Source: Siphonodentalium dalli
Lineage: Eukaryota > Mollusca > Scaphopoda > Gadilida > Siphonodentaliidae
NCBI GenBank assembly: GCA_032622095.1
Contig: CP136065.1
Location: 55,795,949-55,859,948 of the forward strand
Length of the DNA: 64,000 bases
Reading direction: 5' to 3'
Shown here: piece by piece, positions 21,990 to 33,995 of the stretch
Layout of the letters: each line of letters opens with the position of its first letter
Position numbering within the stretch: the stretch's first letter is position 1
Notes under the pieces: generated by a model
Database searches by the model: none
What the model was told of the DNA's origin: nothing
What the model saw: only the letters and a program-made list of their open reading frames with translations
Made by a program: the position numbers and the translations under genes

Positions 21990-22960
21990 ATTTAAAGAAT
22001 AACAAGACGAAATTTTTAATTTTCGCTATAATTTTACTTAGAAATTTGTCAATGATATTGCAATGTATGATATATTTAACTAAAAGTCAATAACAAATTT
22101 AACGAAAAATGTGAACATGACCATTAAACAAGTTCCGAGGCTGTCAGACAAATAAATATTTGTACGCAAATTCAGTTGCCACTTTAAATAGTGATCCGGA
22201 GACTTGGAATTGAAATCTTCATTAAAAATGTGTCAATCGACCCCCCCCCCCCCCCCCCCGCCCCATGAACACTGTTCAATCCTGTGATATGTCCCACTTG
22301 GCTGTCCATGTATAAACCAATAAACACAATATTTCTGACACACATGATGTTAGTTCTCAGATAACACATGGGTGGAAGTCTAATTGACACCAGTGCATAT
22401 GTGTTAACGGCATGGACACCTTCCAGCTACAGCAAATATTTAATTTGCTTGGCCTGATTGTGTGCGTCCTCGCTGCATCGACTTCGCTTTCCAAGGCATT
22501 GTCACAAATCCATATTATCGCTTTGAACTGGAATTCACTAGGCCGCGTTGACAGTCCAGTTATTTGATGAGTGTTGATTGGTATAACAAGTTTATATTTC
22601 ATTTGATTGTTATGGACCATTGTATACTTACCGTGTTTGAATTATAAACTGGTCGTGAATATAGGAATATATGGTGAATACAGGACGAATGTGGACATCC
22701 CATATAATTTGTGTCTATCTATGTCCTGGTTTCTTCTGACATGTTTTGGGAGTTCAAGGGAACAACCGCCCCTGTTTGAAAGCTGATCGATTGCGGTGTG
22801 TCCGTGAGCGATATATCACATGCTGATTACGTTTTGTGATTAACCAACAACTTATGAGTTGACCCTAATAATATCATGCATATATGACTATTGTCTCACT
22901 CACCACCAGCGTCATTAGTTCACCTTAAATGTGTTAACTAATTAACGCGCGCTACCTATG
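21990..22960. other. Intergenic with poly-C tract
   Basis: No coding frame. A run of about 20 C lies at 22241-22260. The remainder is unremarkable. Confidence 0.4.
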
Positions 22961-23024
22961 TTGTGTTCACGAGAATAAATGCACCCACAAAGTGGTGGTA
23001 TTCTAAGATCTACACACAACCAAC

Positions 23025-23240
23025 ATGGACTTAAATGATGAATTTAGAAGTACTATGACCCAGTCAACGTAAAGAGTGGAACCGTCATCAGACGAGGTTC
23101 ATGTTTCGTTTGTCGGAATTTCGACACAAGATATACTTTCTGGCGTATTAGGTTTGGAAGAGGACTTTAACGTTCGGAATAGTGAATCGGACCACAACGT
23201 ATTACCGGATTATGGCGACACAGTGGAGTCTGCATTGTAA
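23025..23240 (+). pseudogene. Coding-like segment, unidentified
   Basis: ATG at 23025 gives 15 codons, then an in-frame TAA, then 55 further open codons rich in acidic residues (STQDILSGVLGLEEDF) ending at TAA. Upstream at 22973-22981 lies an AATAAA, as in an LTR leader. It may be the decayed start of the gag-like segment at 23640, about 400 bp downstream. No family can be named. Confidence 0.25.
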
Positions 23241-23639
23241 TCACCGAACACTGTTCAGTTTCTCATTTTATTGAATAGTCACACCAATTTGACCGTCCGG
23301 TGTGTCAGCAAGTGGAGAGCACACCAAACAATGACTTGTGATTGTTATGACAATACCTGGGGAATATTTTAATATTTCCCAGTTATTGTGAAAATAATGC
23401 ACAGTTATTGTTACCAGTGGGTAATCGGCTGGATATTGTGCAAGGAGAACAATAGAAAATATGGCGACTGTGGTTTAAAATATTTAAACGCCCTCCAATT
23501 GGCTTCATAGGAGACATTATTCCTGTCCTAGTAAAATACAACTTATTTGAGTATCTCACTACCTTTGCGGAAACAAGATTCTTCCCTATTCAGTCAAAGT
23601 GGAAGGCAACTGTCAAACAGAATATGTCACACACAACGT

Positions 23640-23891
23640 CACAACTAAATCAGCCTGAACGATTTGACTCCCCCCTTGAGTTCTTCCGCAGAGTCAAACC
23701 TTTTCATATGTCTACATGGATAGGATGGAAGCTTTGTTGGAACAATCCGAGTTATTTGAAGAAAGCGGTGCCAATGGCTAACATCCTCAACGGTACGACA
23801 TATGAATGGGTGGACTCCCTTGAGTTCTTCCGCAGAGTAAAACCTTTTCATATATATGTCTACATGGAGAGGTTGGAAGCTTTGTTGGAAC
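23640..23891 (+). pseudogene. Decayed gag-like coding segment with 144-bp duplication
   Basis: Two copies of a 144-bp (48-codon) unit start at 23674 and 23818. Read across small frame changes, each gives LEFFRRVKPFH, then IYVYMERLEALLEQSEL, then ANILNGTTYEW-like text. This recalls the YVERLE...AN...TY pattern of Ty3/gypsy gag; it is an impression, not a match. The second copy is split by the foldback element at 23892-25087 and resumes at 25088 (EQSELSAESCENG, then MANFLNCTT). Confidence 0.35.
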
Positions 23892-25087
23892 GGTTACGTA
23901 GCGTTTTTCCGAAGACCCATAACTCCGAAGGTCCGATTCTCCGAAGGTCAGATTCTCCGACGCCCCGATTCTCCGAAAGCCCATAACTCCGAAGTCCCGA
24001 TTCTCCGAAACCCCATAACTCCGAAGACCCATAACTCCGAAAGCCCATAACTCCGAAGGCCTATAACTCCGAACGCCCATAACTCCGAAGGTCTATAACT
24101 CCGAAGGGCCGATTCTCCGAAGGTCCGATTCTCCGAAGGTCCGATTCTCCGAAGATCATGTTTTATCGCTTATTAAATAGTGTACAGTCCAGTTGCGGGG
24201 TCAATGGGGCCCTAGGGAAGACCGCCCCCAAAAAACATGTCAAATGTCATGTAAACGTCAGGAAATCCCTCCTAGGCATTCAAATATTCAGTGTTCCTGC
24301 CCAGGGGAGCCCCCGAACCAACGATTGGGGGCGACCCCTCCCATGTACATATGCGCTCCCCAAATCAGACCTTCGTGATATGCTTTCGGCATATCATATG
24401 CATGATATATCCCCCACATATGCTAATTAATGTGCACCCCTAAATGGGAACCCTGGCTCCGCCACTGGTGTGCACCGGGTATATTATAACGAAACGCTGC
24501 AAGAATGTCAGAGTAGCCTAACATGCACAGGGGCCACAAGTTCTTCCCCGTTCACCCCTGTACATTTTACTCTGGCATCTCATGGGCCAACGTAACGTTA
24601 TAGTATCTGGTGTATAGTCAGTGGCGGGCCAGGATTCCCATTTAGGTGGGGGCAGTAGGAAAAGTTTGAATATTTTGATGCCCCATGAACGATTTCCGGG
24701 CGTTTACATGACATTGGACATGTTTTGGTAGGGGCCCATTTTGTCTGAAATAGCAAGTAGAGGTTTAATGGGGGCAGTGGGAATTTTGGGACCCCTTGGC
24801 TTCGCCACTGGACTGTACACTATTTAGTAAACGATAATACCCCGATAAAACAAAATCTTCGGAGAATCGGACCTTCGGAGAATCGGACCTTCGGAGTTAT
24901 AGGTCTTCGGAGATATAGGTCTTCGGAGAATCGGCCCTTCGGAGTTATGGGCTTTCGGAGAATCGGATCTTCGGAGTTATGGGCCGTCGGAGAATCGGGT
25001 CTTCGGCGTTGTGGGCCGTCGGAGAATCGGGTCTTCGGAGTTGTGGGCCTTCGTAGTAATAGGTCTTCGGAAAACCGGTCTGACACC
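23892..25087. mobile_element. Foldback transposon with tandem-repeat arms
   Basis: Flanked by a perfect 8-bp duplication, GTTGGAAC (23884-23891 and 25088-25095). The ends are GGTTACGTAGCG and the inverse of GGTGTCAGACCG, converging on TTTTCCGAAGACC. The arms start with about 15 units of a 17-bp repeat (CATAACTCCGAAGACCC / GATTCTCCGAAGGTCC; inverted at 24855-25075). They continue inward through inverted tagtgtacagtccag and acatgtcaaatgtcatgtaaacg. The middle is only about 170 bp. This is the architecture of Drosophila FB elements. No transposase. An 8-bp duplication is also compatible with hAT- or P-like enzymes. Confidence 0.85.
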
Positions 25088-25157
25088 GTTGGAACAATCC
25101 GAGCTATCTGCAGAAAGCTGTGAAAATGGCTAACTTCCTCAACTGTACGACATTATA

Positions 25158-25300
25158 CAGTTATCGCATTGTTTCGAGGTTGATACGAGGAATTGTCAGC
25201 CCGAGGAAGTCGATATTCACCAAGGCCGTAAGCCGAGGTGAATATTTACTTCCAAGAGCTGACGATTCCTCGTGTCAACCAAGAAACAATGCAATAACAG
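25158..25300. repeat. Polar palindrome P3
   Basis: A 143-bp palindrome. Arm mismatches concentrate at CGAG/CAAG motifs that keep one orientation: left TTTCGAGGTT against right AACCAAGAAA; left CCCGAGGAAG against right CTTCCAAGAG; centre CACCAAGG against CCGAGGTG. It is more diverged than P1 or P4. Confidence 0.75.
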
Positions 25301-26926
25301 TTTTCTTATATGAAACACGCTTTGATTGTACAAGACGTTGTGACGTTGAACGTCGCTGGGAACACCTGATTAATTTACAGGTCTGATAATAAGTTATATA
25401 AACCCTTGAAGTTTCTGACGTCACTCAGAACTGTTATTAACCTGCTGTTTCATTAATGAGGTGAACATCATTAGATATCTCAATTTTTGACAATAATACT
25501 ACCTGCAAACACTGTGGCCATTTATACCATAATCAGGTTGTACACATGTTTCTCCATTGTTTCTCACCACATATAGTTCAACTGAAGAACTGCTTCTGGT
25601 ATTGAATCATTAATGTTCATGGCATCCCTATATTCGTCACAATGGATAAATTGTCTTGCCACGAACTTCTAATGTATGCATTCGGATGCCAGTCGTTGGG
25701 CGGACTTGATCCCTCTAACATTCCAAACGAAAATTACTTATTCAGATATTGCTTTTCGTTCATAAGTATGTTATGCTATATATGATTATTTTCGAGTGAC
25801 TACTCGCATATCAATACATATATATGTATAATGATGATCTTTAATGTAGAGGTATAAGTCTAAATTGGTAGGGAAACACTAGATTAAACGTAGCATTATA
25901 TAGTACAGTCAATTCCAATTAATCGAATAACGGTTAATCAAATAATTCGTTTATTATAATAATATTTCAGATTCCAAAACCATTTTAATAGTATATCTGT
26001 ATTTTTTAATTGCTTATTCGAATAGACTCCCAAGCAGACTATCGCTTAATAGAATAGAATATTCGCAAAAATGTGCTCTGAAAGTCTGTATTTTCGTGCA
26101 TTCTAGAACTTAGTTGAAGGTATTTCATCCAAAATATTATAGTTTATGTCAAGAAACCGCAGACAATCGTATTAGATCGAAAATGGGTGACATAAAACGT
26201 TTCAAAAGCGAGTGCTTTACGGTCATAAGTTACTTTAAGAAAGTGATTTTTCAATTAAATGTGAATATTAAAATATTATAATAACACTTGTCTTGTTGTT
26301 TTATTGCCCAACATTCCCATAATTCACGCCATAAATGACACTATTAAATTTTGTAAGCAGTGTTGGAAAATCCCGCATCTATAGTCTATAGTAGTCTATA
26401 GTTTATATCAATGTTCAGACTTTTTTTTTTTTTTTTTAGTACATGTAGTACTTTTATATCATAGTATATCAATATCACAATGAAATGATAACATCATATC
26501 TCTGTATAATATATATAATGCCAACATACTGCGAAGTCTTATTATATGCTCTCAGAAACATTGAAATTGTGAAAACATATTTATTGTGAAATTGCAACCG
26601 TCATACATGTTATATATACATGTAGATACACATTACAGTAATGTGGTTATTTACAGTTGTGTACATAGAGTAGAGTAATAGTTTCTTTCTCCGAAACCAT
26701 GATGAAACGATAATATCAGATATTTTTGTAGACTCATTTTGTTTTGTTACATTTGAATTTAGACAACGAAGAACCATCATACATGTGCATAACACAACGA
26801 TAAACTGCAATATTGTCTGTTCTGAGAACATATGTAACGCCATGTTAATCTTATTGTATTTTATTATGTAATATGATATATGTTGAATAACACGTCTCCA
26901 TTACGTGGAGGAATAAACACTCTCTC
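25301..26926. other. Intergenic, nothing certain
   Basis: No coding frame. A tip-like cagtcaattccaattaatcg at 25911 resembles pogo/Tigger terminal repeats, but no inverted partner was found. A T-run lies at about 26421-26438. Confidence 0.3.
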
Positions 26927-26927
26927 T

Positions 26928-26974
<47 letters not shown>
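26927..26974 (+). repeat. (CT)n microsatellite
   Basis: Pure CT run after a short C run; the next dispersed repeat starts directly at its end. Confidence 0.95.
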
Positions 26975-26975
<1 letters not shown>

Positions 26976-27495
26976 GGATTGTCCACCAAGTGATAGAGAC
27001 TCTCAGATTCACCCCAAGATTTCCCCATTATTTACCCCTGAACCGCATCATAATTCACAACTAGCAGATAGAGTTATTCCCTTTCCATTGTTAAATATAA
27101 ACTGGCAGTACAGACCAGATCGAAATTAATCACAAAACACGTCTGTATCTTGACAAAAACAATATGTTCACAGATTATTCGACCAAATAAGTTGATAATA
27201 CAATTTTTTTTTAGCTTCCACTTTCAAATGGTATACAATATGGAATAGTTTGTATAAAATGTGATATGGTGATTCGAAAATTAAGTGGGTCGTTAACCAG
27301 GGGTGTAGATCGTTCGTCCACTTGAGTTCGACGTCAACAACAGACGACCTATAGTCTATTAGAGGCGAACCTCTATACCAACTTTCATTCAGATCAAATA
27401 ACCTATGGCTGAGACTTACATGCGCGGACAAAACACTAATATTTCCAGATAAACGAAGAAGGATAACACTAGAATGTAGAATGTGAACAACGTCA
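26975..27495 (+). repeat. Dispersed repeat, copy 2
   Basis: Second copy of 18003-18670, without the roughly 170-bp extra piece. It is followed by a related tandem piece (gcagtcatgatggcgaac) and GGACGGACGGACG at 27580-27600. Confidence 0.75.
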
Positions 27496-27769
27496 TATGT
27501 CCCTCTTATGAAAGCAGTCATGATGGCGAACTTCCATGTCATTTTTCATTCATATACGATAACCCATGTTGATATATATGCCTGGACGGACGGACGGACG
27601 TGCATACGGACAGAAACAATCAAGAATGCCTTCACTGTTCGGTGAATTTTCATTTAGCCCAGAGTTAGCTGGCCTTCAACCGTGGATATTGTCAAGTTTT
27701 CCGTAGAATTCACAGCTTAACAGGCTGCCCCGCTCTTACCATACTTCGTACGAATGCAGACGGGCCTCG

Positions 27770-28085
27770 GTGGCTAAATCGGTTAGGGGTACAACTCCAA
27801 GCCGTTTCGCCCTCCAGCGCTGGCGATGAGGGTTCAAATCCACATGTTTCCATCGTGGACATTGTGACTAGAAATCGTTATCTGGTGGAGTTGCCAGTTA
27901 CTCGCCGATGGCCGCTGGTTTGCCGCACATAATCGACGAGTTTATCAGCCACTGAACTCACTGTTAGATTAGCCATAAGTGTCACTGATGAAGGAAATCT
28001 GCACAGTGTGCGGATTTCCTCCATCACTAAAACTTCGTGGCTTTAGTTGCTGAAAGCGACATTAAACCCCAAACCAATCAACCAA
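27770..28085 (+). mobile_element. tRNA-derived SINE
   Basis: The head (gggcctcggtggctaaatcgg ... ggttcaaatcc) carries an A-box-like TGGCTAAATCGG and a B-box-like GGTTCAAATCC 50-60 bases apart, as in a tRNA. It is followed by an unrelated body and an A-rich end with short repeats (accccaaaccaatcaaccaat). Length (about 315 bp) and layout fit a metazoan tRNA-SINE. The head does not fold as a clean tRNA. Confidence 0.75.
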
Positions 28086-29754
28086 TCCATTATGGCAGCC
28101 AGTGGCATGACTGAGGCAGACCGCATATATTTATATGTTTTCTTTGTTTCTAAGTTCTCTGTTCTCCCACTTATTATTTCTGTCACTTTCCTCTCAACCG
28201 TTTACCTTATTATATATCCCTCTTCGTGTCATGTCAGTTCTGTGGAGGGAGAAATGTGGGCAGTCACGGTACGATTTTGGTCTATGTTTGTAGCTTGTGG
28301 TCTGTGTACTTTAGTCTTAAGACCAGTTTAATAATGCTAATACTTCTCCTTTCTCAGAACTGCTCAGCTGTTCGCCATTGGTATTTATATTCCATATAAA
28401 TATTATCAATTTCTGACACTCTTTATCTCCATGTATATGATTATGTATGTAAATAAGTCTTTCTTTGTCCAGCTATTGTTATACAATTAAACTGTCCATC
28501 TATCCATCAGAGTTTTTATTTGTGAGATGACGTTGTAATTTCTGATCGATCTGTGGTCCTTATTTTCTTAATCGAAGACAGTCATTGGTCATCCATGTTT
28601 TTCGTTTCTTGCTCTACTTTGGTTTTTTCCCTTTGTAAATCTGGAAATGAACTTGAAATTTGTCAGATCCGTATTAAGATCTAATATTTGGTTTGTGATA
28701 TTTGATCAGACTATATCTGGCAGATGCTCGTAGTCCGTTTATATATACCCAAGGAATATGCGAGAAATCACCGTACAAAAACTGGTGTTGTAAGTTGTTA
28801 AGTCCCGTTGAGTTACCCATGAGTATACTATTCAGTATTCTAAGTTGCTGATTTTACGCATTTCTCTGAACGATTTTTCATGTAAGTTGGAAATTGTGTC
28901 CGTTTGATTTCATGGCAGCTCATGGTCCTGAGAATAAATGTTTGAGTTGGAACCATGGATGCTAAATCTACCAGGGCTTGTGTCGTTAGTGATTATCATA
29001 AAGGCTTTGAGTCCCCCCTGTTCAAAGTCGCCAGCCACAACGATTTTACCAAACTATTTGTAGCAAACAGTTCAAAATTATTGAATTATTTCTTTTTGGA
29101 AAGGTGTAACAGACCATGAATAAGGACCCGATCCGAGTGTTCGCTAAAGTTAACCTAAAGCCGTGTGATATATTGTTATTCCGCATGTGCAGAAGGGTAT
29201 ATGTCATTGGTTGTTGATATTAATGCAAGCATGTTAGTATAACCCAACATTGTTGTTGAATGGAGACCTTTCAATAATTTAATAAATTTCTAGCCGATGT
29301 GTCCTCATCAAAGGCCGAAGACTGAAGTGGTTATGACAACCTGCGACAAGCGAAGTGCACGGCGCCTGCGCACATCGCAATAGGTGCACACGAGTCAACG
29401 CCACGTGGCGGAAACAATCGGATGCGATGACTGGTGACCTGATTTGTGGTGCCGATTCATTCGAGCAGATGTTCAGGACAGAGCACCAACAGGCATCAAC
29501 AGGCATATGGGATGCTTCACAGCCAGTGGTGATATTTGACATACAATCTGGATTGAATGTCAATTGATTCAATGTGATCGTCCGCATTTCATTCTGTCTG
29601 TAGCTTCGTTCTAGCGTACCTTTATCACAACAGAACCATCGCGACAGAACCCAGTAACTTTTTAAGGTAGCACAGATATGGCTAATTTCAATATTCAATA
29701 TAAATCATATTTAATTTGATGGTTATTACAAATTTGTACTCTACTTTGTGAAGT
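28086..29754. other. Intergenic, nothing identified
   Basis: No convincing coding frame. A possible LINE tail (ttaaactgtccatctatccatc) lies at 28488-28510. The 29279-29698 region has an open frame on the minus strand, but with no recognisable content. Confidence 0.3.
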
Positions 29755-31190
29755 TAGAAGCTATTGTCGTGGATTGGCGTACACCATGCGTGCGTTCGTG
29801 TTCCATTCGTCCGACAACAAATTCCTTTGGCTCACCCTACAGGCAGCATCCCTCATCCGTTCATCACCAAACTCCATATGGATCTTCGGGGTGACCTCCA
29901 AATGGGAACCATCGATTTTTTTCCGAAATTCTTTTACAAAACATCACCGCCAGTGGTCATTTTGGATTTCAAATTTGAATTCATCGGCACACCCTGCATC
30001 CCGCATTTATAGGAGAAATGTTTTGAAAATTTACAGGCATGTTTATGATCACCTCTAGATGGGAGCTTTCGAATTTTATTCTTTACATGACTAAATCCTT
30101 TGGCACACCATACAGGCCACATTCCTCATCTAATCGCCACCAAACTGCATATGGATCTATGTGGTGACCTGTAGATGGGAGCCATCGATTATTTCCGAAA
30201 TTCGTTTAAAAAGATGGCCGCCAGCAGCCATCTTGGATTTTTACTCTTTGTGTGACTAAATCCTTTGGCACACACTACAGACCACAGCCTTTATCCGATC
30301 GTCATCAAACATCATAGTGATCTTCTGTGTGACATATAGATGGGAGTCTTCGATTATTGCTGAAGTTCGTTAAAAACATGGCCGCCAGCAGCTATCTTGA
30401 ATTTAATAGTTGAATCCATCGGCACACCCTGCAGCCCGCATATATCAAAGAAATGTTTTGTAAATTTACAGGCATGATTAGGATCACATCTAAATGAGAT
30501 CTATCGAATTTGAAATATTTTCGATTAAAAGCGTGGCTGCCGGCAGCCATCTTGTATTTTACTCTTTGCATGACTAAATCCTTAGGTACACCTTTGCCAC
30601 GTCCCTCGTCCGATCATCAATAAACTTTATATGCATTCAGGATGGCCTCTAGATTGGAGCCATCGATTTTTTTCCGAAATTCGTTGAAAAGCATGGCTGC
30701 CAGCGGCATCTTAGATTTTACTCTTTGCATGACTAAATTCTTCAGCACAATCCACATGCCACATCCCTCATTCGATCGTCACAAAACTTCATAAGGATCT
30801 TCGGGGTGACCTCTAGATGGGAGCCAACGATGTTTCCGAATTTTTATTTAAACATGGCTGCCAGCGGACATCTTGGATTTTACTCTTTCCATGACAAAAT
30901 CCATCGGCACAACCTACAGGCCAAATTCCTTATCCGACCGTCACCAAACTTCATAAGGATCTGCAGTGTGGCCTTTAGATGGGAGCCAACGTTATTTTCC
31001 GAATTTCGTTAAAAAAACATGGTCGCCTGCGACCATCTTGGATTTTGCTGTTTTCGTGACTAAAATCCTTTGGCAAACCCTACATGCCACGTTCCGAAAT
31101 TTGTTTTAAAAACATGGGTGCCTGGAACTGTCTTGGATTTCACATTCGAATCCATCGGCAGACCCTGCAGCCCTTATTTAGTGGAGAAAT
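29755..31190 (+). repeat. Satellite array, about 165-bp unit, about 8 units
   Basis: Same unit and orientation as 2005-3165. Cores recur near 29958, 30226, 30392, 30548, 30707, 30870, 31033 and 31128. It opens with agctattgtcgtggattggcg and CCATTCGTCCG. Open frames in it are not coding. Confidence 0.85.
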
Positions 31191-31889
31191 GTTTGAGATG
31201 GAATGAAATTAATTTCATTTACACAATACAATCCATTTACTGAAACTTTTCGACTTTCTATCGACTGTTCGGCATAAAATTATTAACGCCTCCACGAGTT
31301 GAGCTACAGTGTCATTGTCACTTTCATTCAGAAACTTAATCTCCAAAATTGAAGCTACATCCTCAAATTTATGGATTCATCGAAAAGCTAGAGCACTTAT
31401 TGTTTATTTTGAGGTAAAAGATCATTTATAATGGCAATTTTTGACCCCATTCTGCAAATTTCCAGCACCATGTTTTGAAGCCTCAATGGGACCCAATGGT
31501 TTCACATCCATACTAACATCTAGACAATTATGAACGCTTCACAATATTGTTATCCGCATCTCGGTCCGAATTTCCCATCAATGCCTAAATGTAAAATAAT
31601 CAGGGCTAGGCTTGCTTGTGGTTGTCGTGAGTTTTTTGGTGGACTTTAATAGCAATATATATGGTAACAACTAGAAATATTTATGTCCTAACACAGCATG
31701 GGTCTGGAAAGAAAGGTGACGGTAAAAGTCAAACCACACAAACAAATGCACGGTCCAGTCCCCTCGCTACACGGTCCAGTCCCATCGCTACGCTGGTTTT
31801 GCCATCACCTACTGAATTTCGGATTTCCTTCAATTTTTGTCTTAAAAACATTTTTTCATCACAAATCATTCTGCATTATTTTTTTAAAC

Positions 31890-32160
31890 TAAGCTGTCCT
31901 TTGGAAATTTACCGGATCAGATCAACTTTGTCGGAAAATGTCCCTACAGTAGCGCAAAATATTCCACCCGACGGGCCCAACAACTCCTACGCCGATTAAT
32001 CAGAACTTAAATAAAACATGTTTCTGAATTGAGCTTGGTTTCGACACGTCAAGGTGGCAGCTAGTTTTATGTGTTTTGCCGAACTTTTCCTTTTCCAAAG
32101 TAGACACCAGCACGTAAATGACAGTGTTATATTTCCAGCGTGGTGTGGGGACAAAACTCT
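31890..32160 (+). repeat. Dispersed repeat pair member (other 58540-58860)
   Basis: Parallel text in both copies: ttggaaatt...ccggatcag; cgccgattaatcag / cgctgattagtaaaac; tagacaccagcacgtaaatg / tagacactagcacgtgacgg. Moderately diverged, same orientation, no coding content. Confidence 0.55.
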
Positions 32161-32877
32161 ACATTGCAGTTAGGGTATTAGTCCATCAGCTGGTAGGACC
32201 CCTCGTGCAGCCCCCCCCACTATACTTAACTTCTCTGGTATTTTCATGTACCCCTAATATGTACTGGTCAGGAAAAAATATTTTGGATATGTTGTTCCCC
32301 AGATTCTGCCCATCAAATTGATAACAAAAATAGCTTGTTAAGAATGTTGTCTAGGTCCAATGCTTCAACGGCCAGACTAGCATCAGATTCAGAATCAGTA
32401 ACAATATACTTACTATAGAGAAAGGGCGTCATTTACAGCCCTCAGTGACACTAAAAGATAGAAAGTTTGTGTTTTGCTGTGATGATGTCGTAGAAGATGA
32501 AACACGGTTCTTGTGGAATGTACTGCATATTCACATCTACGAAGCGAACTTTTCGAATCAATGATTAACCATAATCCGAATTTTCGATGCATTAAAGACA
32601 TATTATGTACTTATTCTGGTGCTTGAAACTGATCAGTTAGTATCCAGGCGATATGCCAACTTAAGGAATGTAGCATTCTATTAACATTGCCGAAAATATG
32701 AAGCAATAGTCTGGTCGATAAAAGGTTTGACCTAGAAGAAGTTTGGACTAAGTTGGTTTGTATACCATTTTGAACAGGAAAAACATATCCAAAATCCGCT
32801 AAAATCAGCTTTGAGCATTTTTTGTAATTCAAGATGGAGTCCAAGATGGCTGCCATTTCCGTTAAGTTAGTTTGATG
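32161..32877. other. Intergenic, nothing identified
   Basis: No coding frame. The last 60 bases (caagatggagtccaagatggctgcc) resemble motifs of the adjacent giant foldback and may belong to it. Confidence 0.3.
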
Positions 32878-33995
32878 CAATTATAGTGAGAAAATATATA
32901 TACGCATGTATACATTTTTGTGAAGATAAGACATAACGCCACCTTTCTGTGCCAAAATTGGAATTCCTCGTCCAAGATAGCAGCCAAAATGGCCGCCGGA
33001 AGTGAATTTTTTTTACGTTTGTTACTAGTATCTTTAAGATAAGTTTCTGCTATTTGGAACTGGTTGAGAATTGTCACTTTATTTTGTATTTAGTATGTTA
33101 ACTGACATTTGAAGCAATGAAATATGCCATTCATGGGATCTCAACCCATTCCGATCACTCAAAAATTCGATTTCACAGAACGCTGTATAACATATCACAA
33201 AATATCACCATTGGGATTCTAGTCATATTTCATCAAGAAATAGGAAGAACTGCGAAATGTAAGTGATGCTTTCTATTTTTTATGGATATTCCAACTCAAA
33301 TGTACCAAAATTGTCACTATGGCTCAAAATGGCTGCCAAAATGGTGACCAATATATGAAAAATTGTAAATATTGTCCCAGTGTACCATGCAACTGCTTAC
33401 AAGTTGTGGTGACGCACGCAATTGACTATTCTGTCTTATATACATGAATACTAATATTTCTTATGCATATTGGTTAACTGTTACTATTTTAACCACTGAA
33501 ATAACCAGAATTAATCGAATATTTATGTCACAAACTTGACTTCAAAATCAGCAAAAAATCACTGTTCAGGTTTGATCCATTTTTAAAAGTAAAATTGACT
33601 ATCTTTGGTATCAAATGTGTTTATTGTTTTGATATGTGCTAACCGTGTCACACTGATGTGTTTTAGACAATATTGATCAAGATGGCTTGCAAAATGGCAA
33701 CCAAATTTGGTAAAATGTTGATTTGTCACATATATTCCGGACATTATTCTCTGCTGTTCCGAACAGGCAGCAGATTGTAACTCAATTGGTTATTAAACAT
33801 GCTACTTAGTCAATTAAATGTTCTATTATGGTTGTCCCAGCACCTTTAGAGGCATGAAAAGTTCATTTTGCCGGAAACTTCTTTTGGGATTCTGTCAATG
33901 TTTTTTTTTTAAACTGAAATAGGCAGAACGTTGAAACGGGACTGAGAGGGATCATAGTATGTGGTTACTCTGGCCCATTATAATCAACATTGATC

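Noticed and set aside
23856-25086. Open frames of Ser-Glu-Pro-Ile-Leu-Arg-Arg type in both directions
   Set aside because: Produced by the 17-bp tandem repeats of the foldback arms.
25911-25960. pogo/Tigger terminal repeat
   Set aside because: One tip-like sequence only; no inverted partner or TA pair found.
27778-27850. Possible tRNA gene
   Set aside because: A- and B-box-like sequences are present but no clean cloverleaf, and the sequence continues into a SINE body and A-rich tail.
29279-29698. 139-codon minus-strand frame
   Set aside because: No recognisable domain, and the composition gives no coding signal that I can defend.
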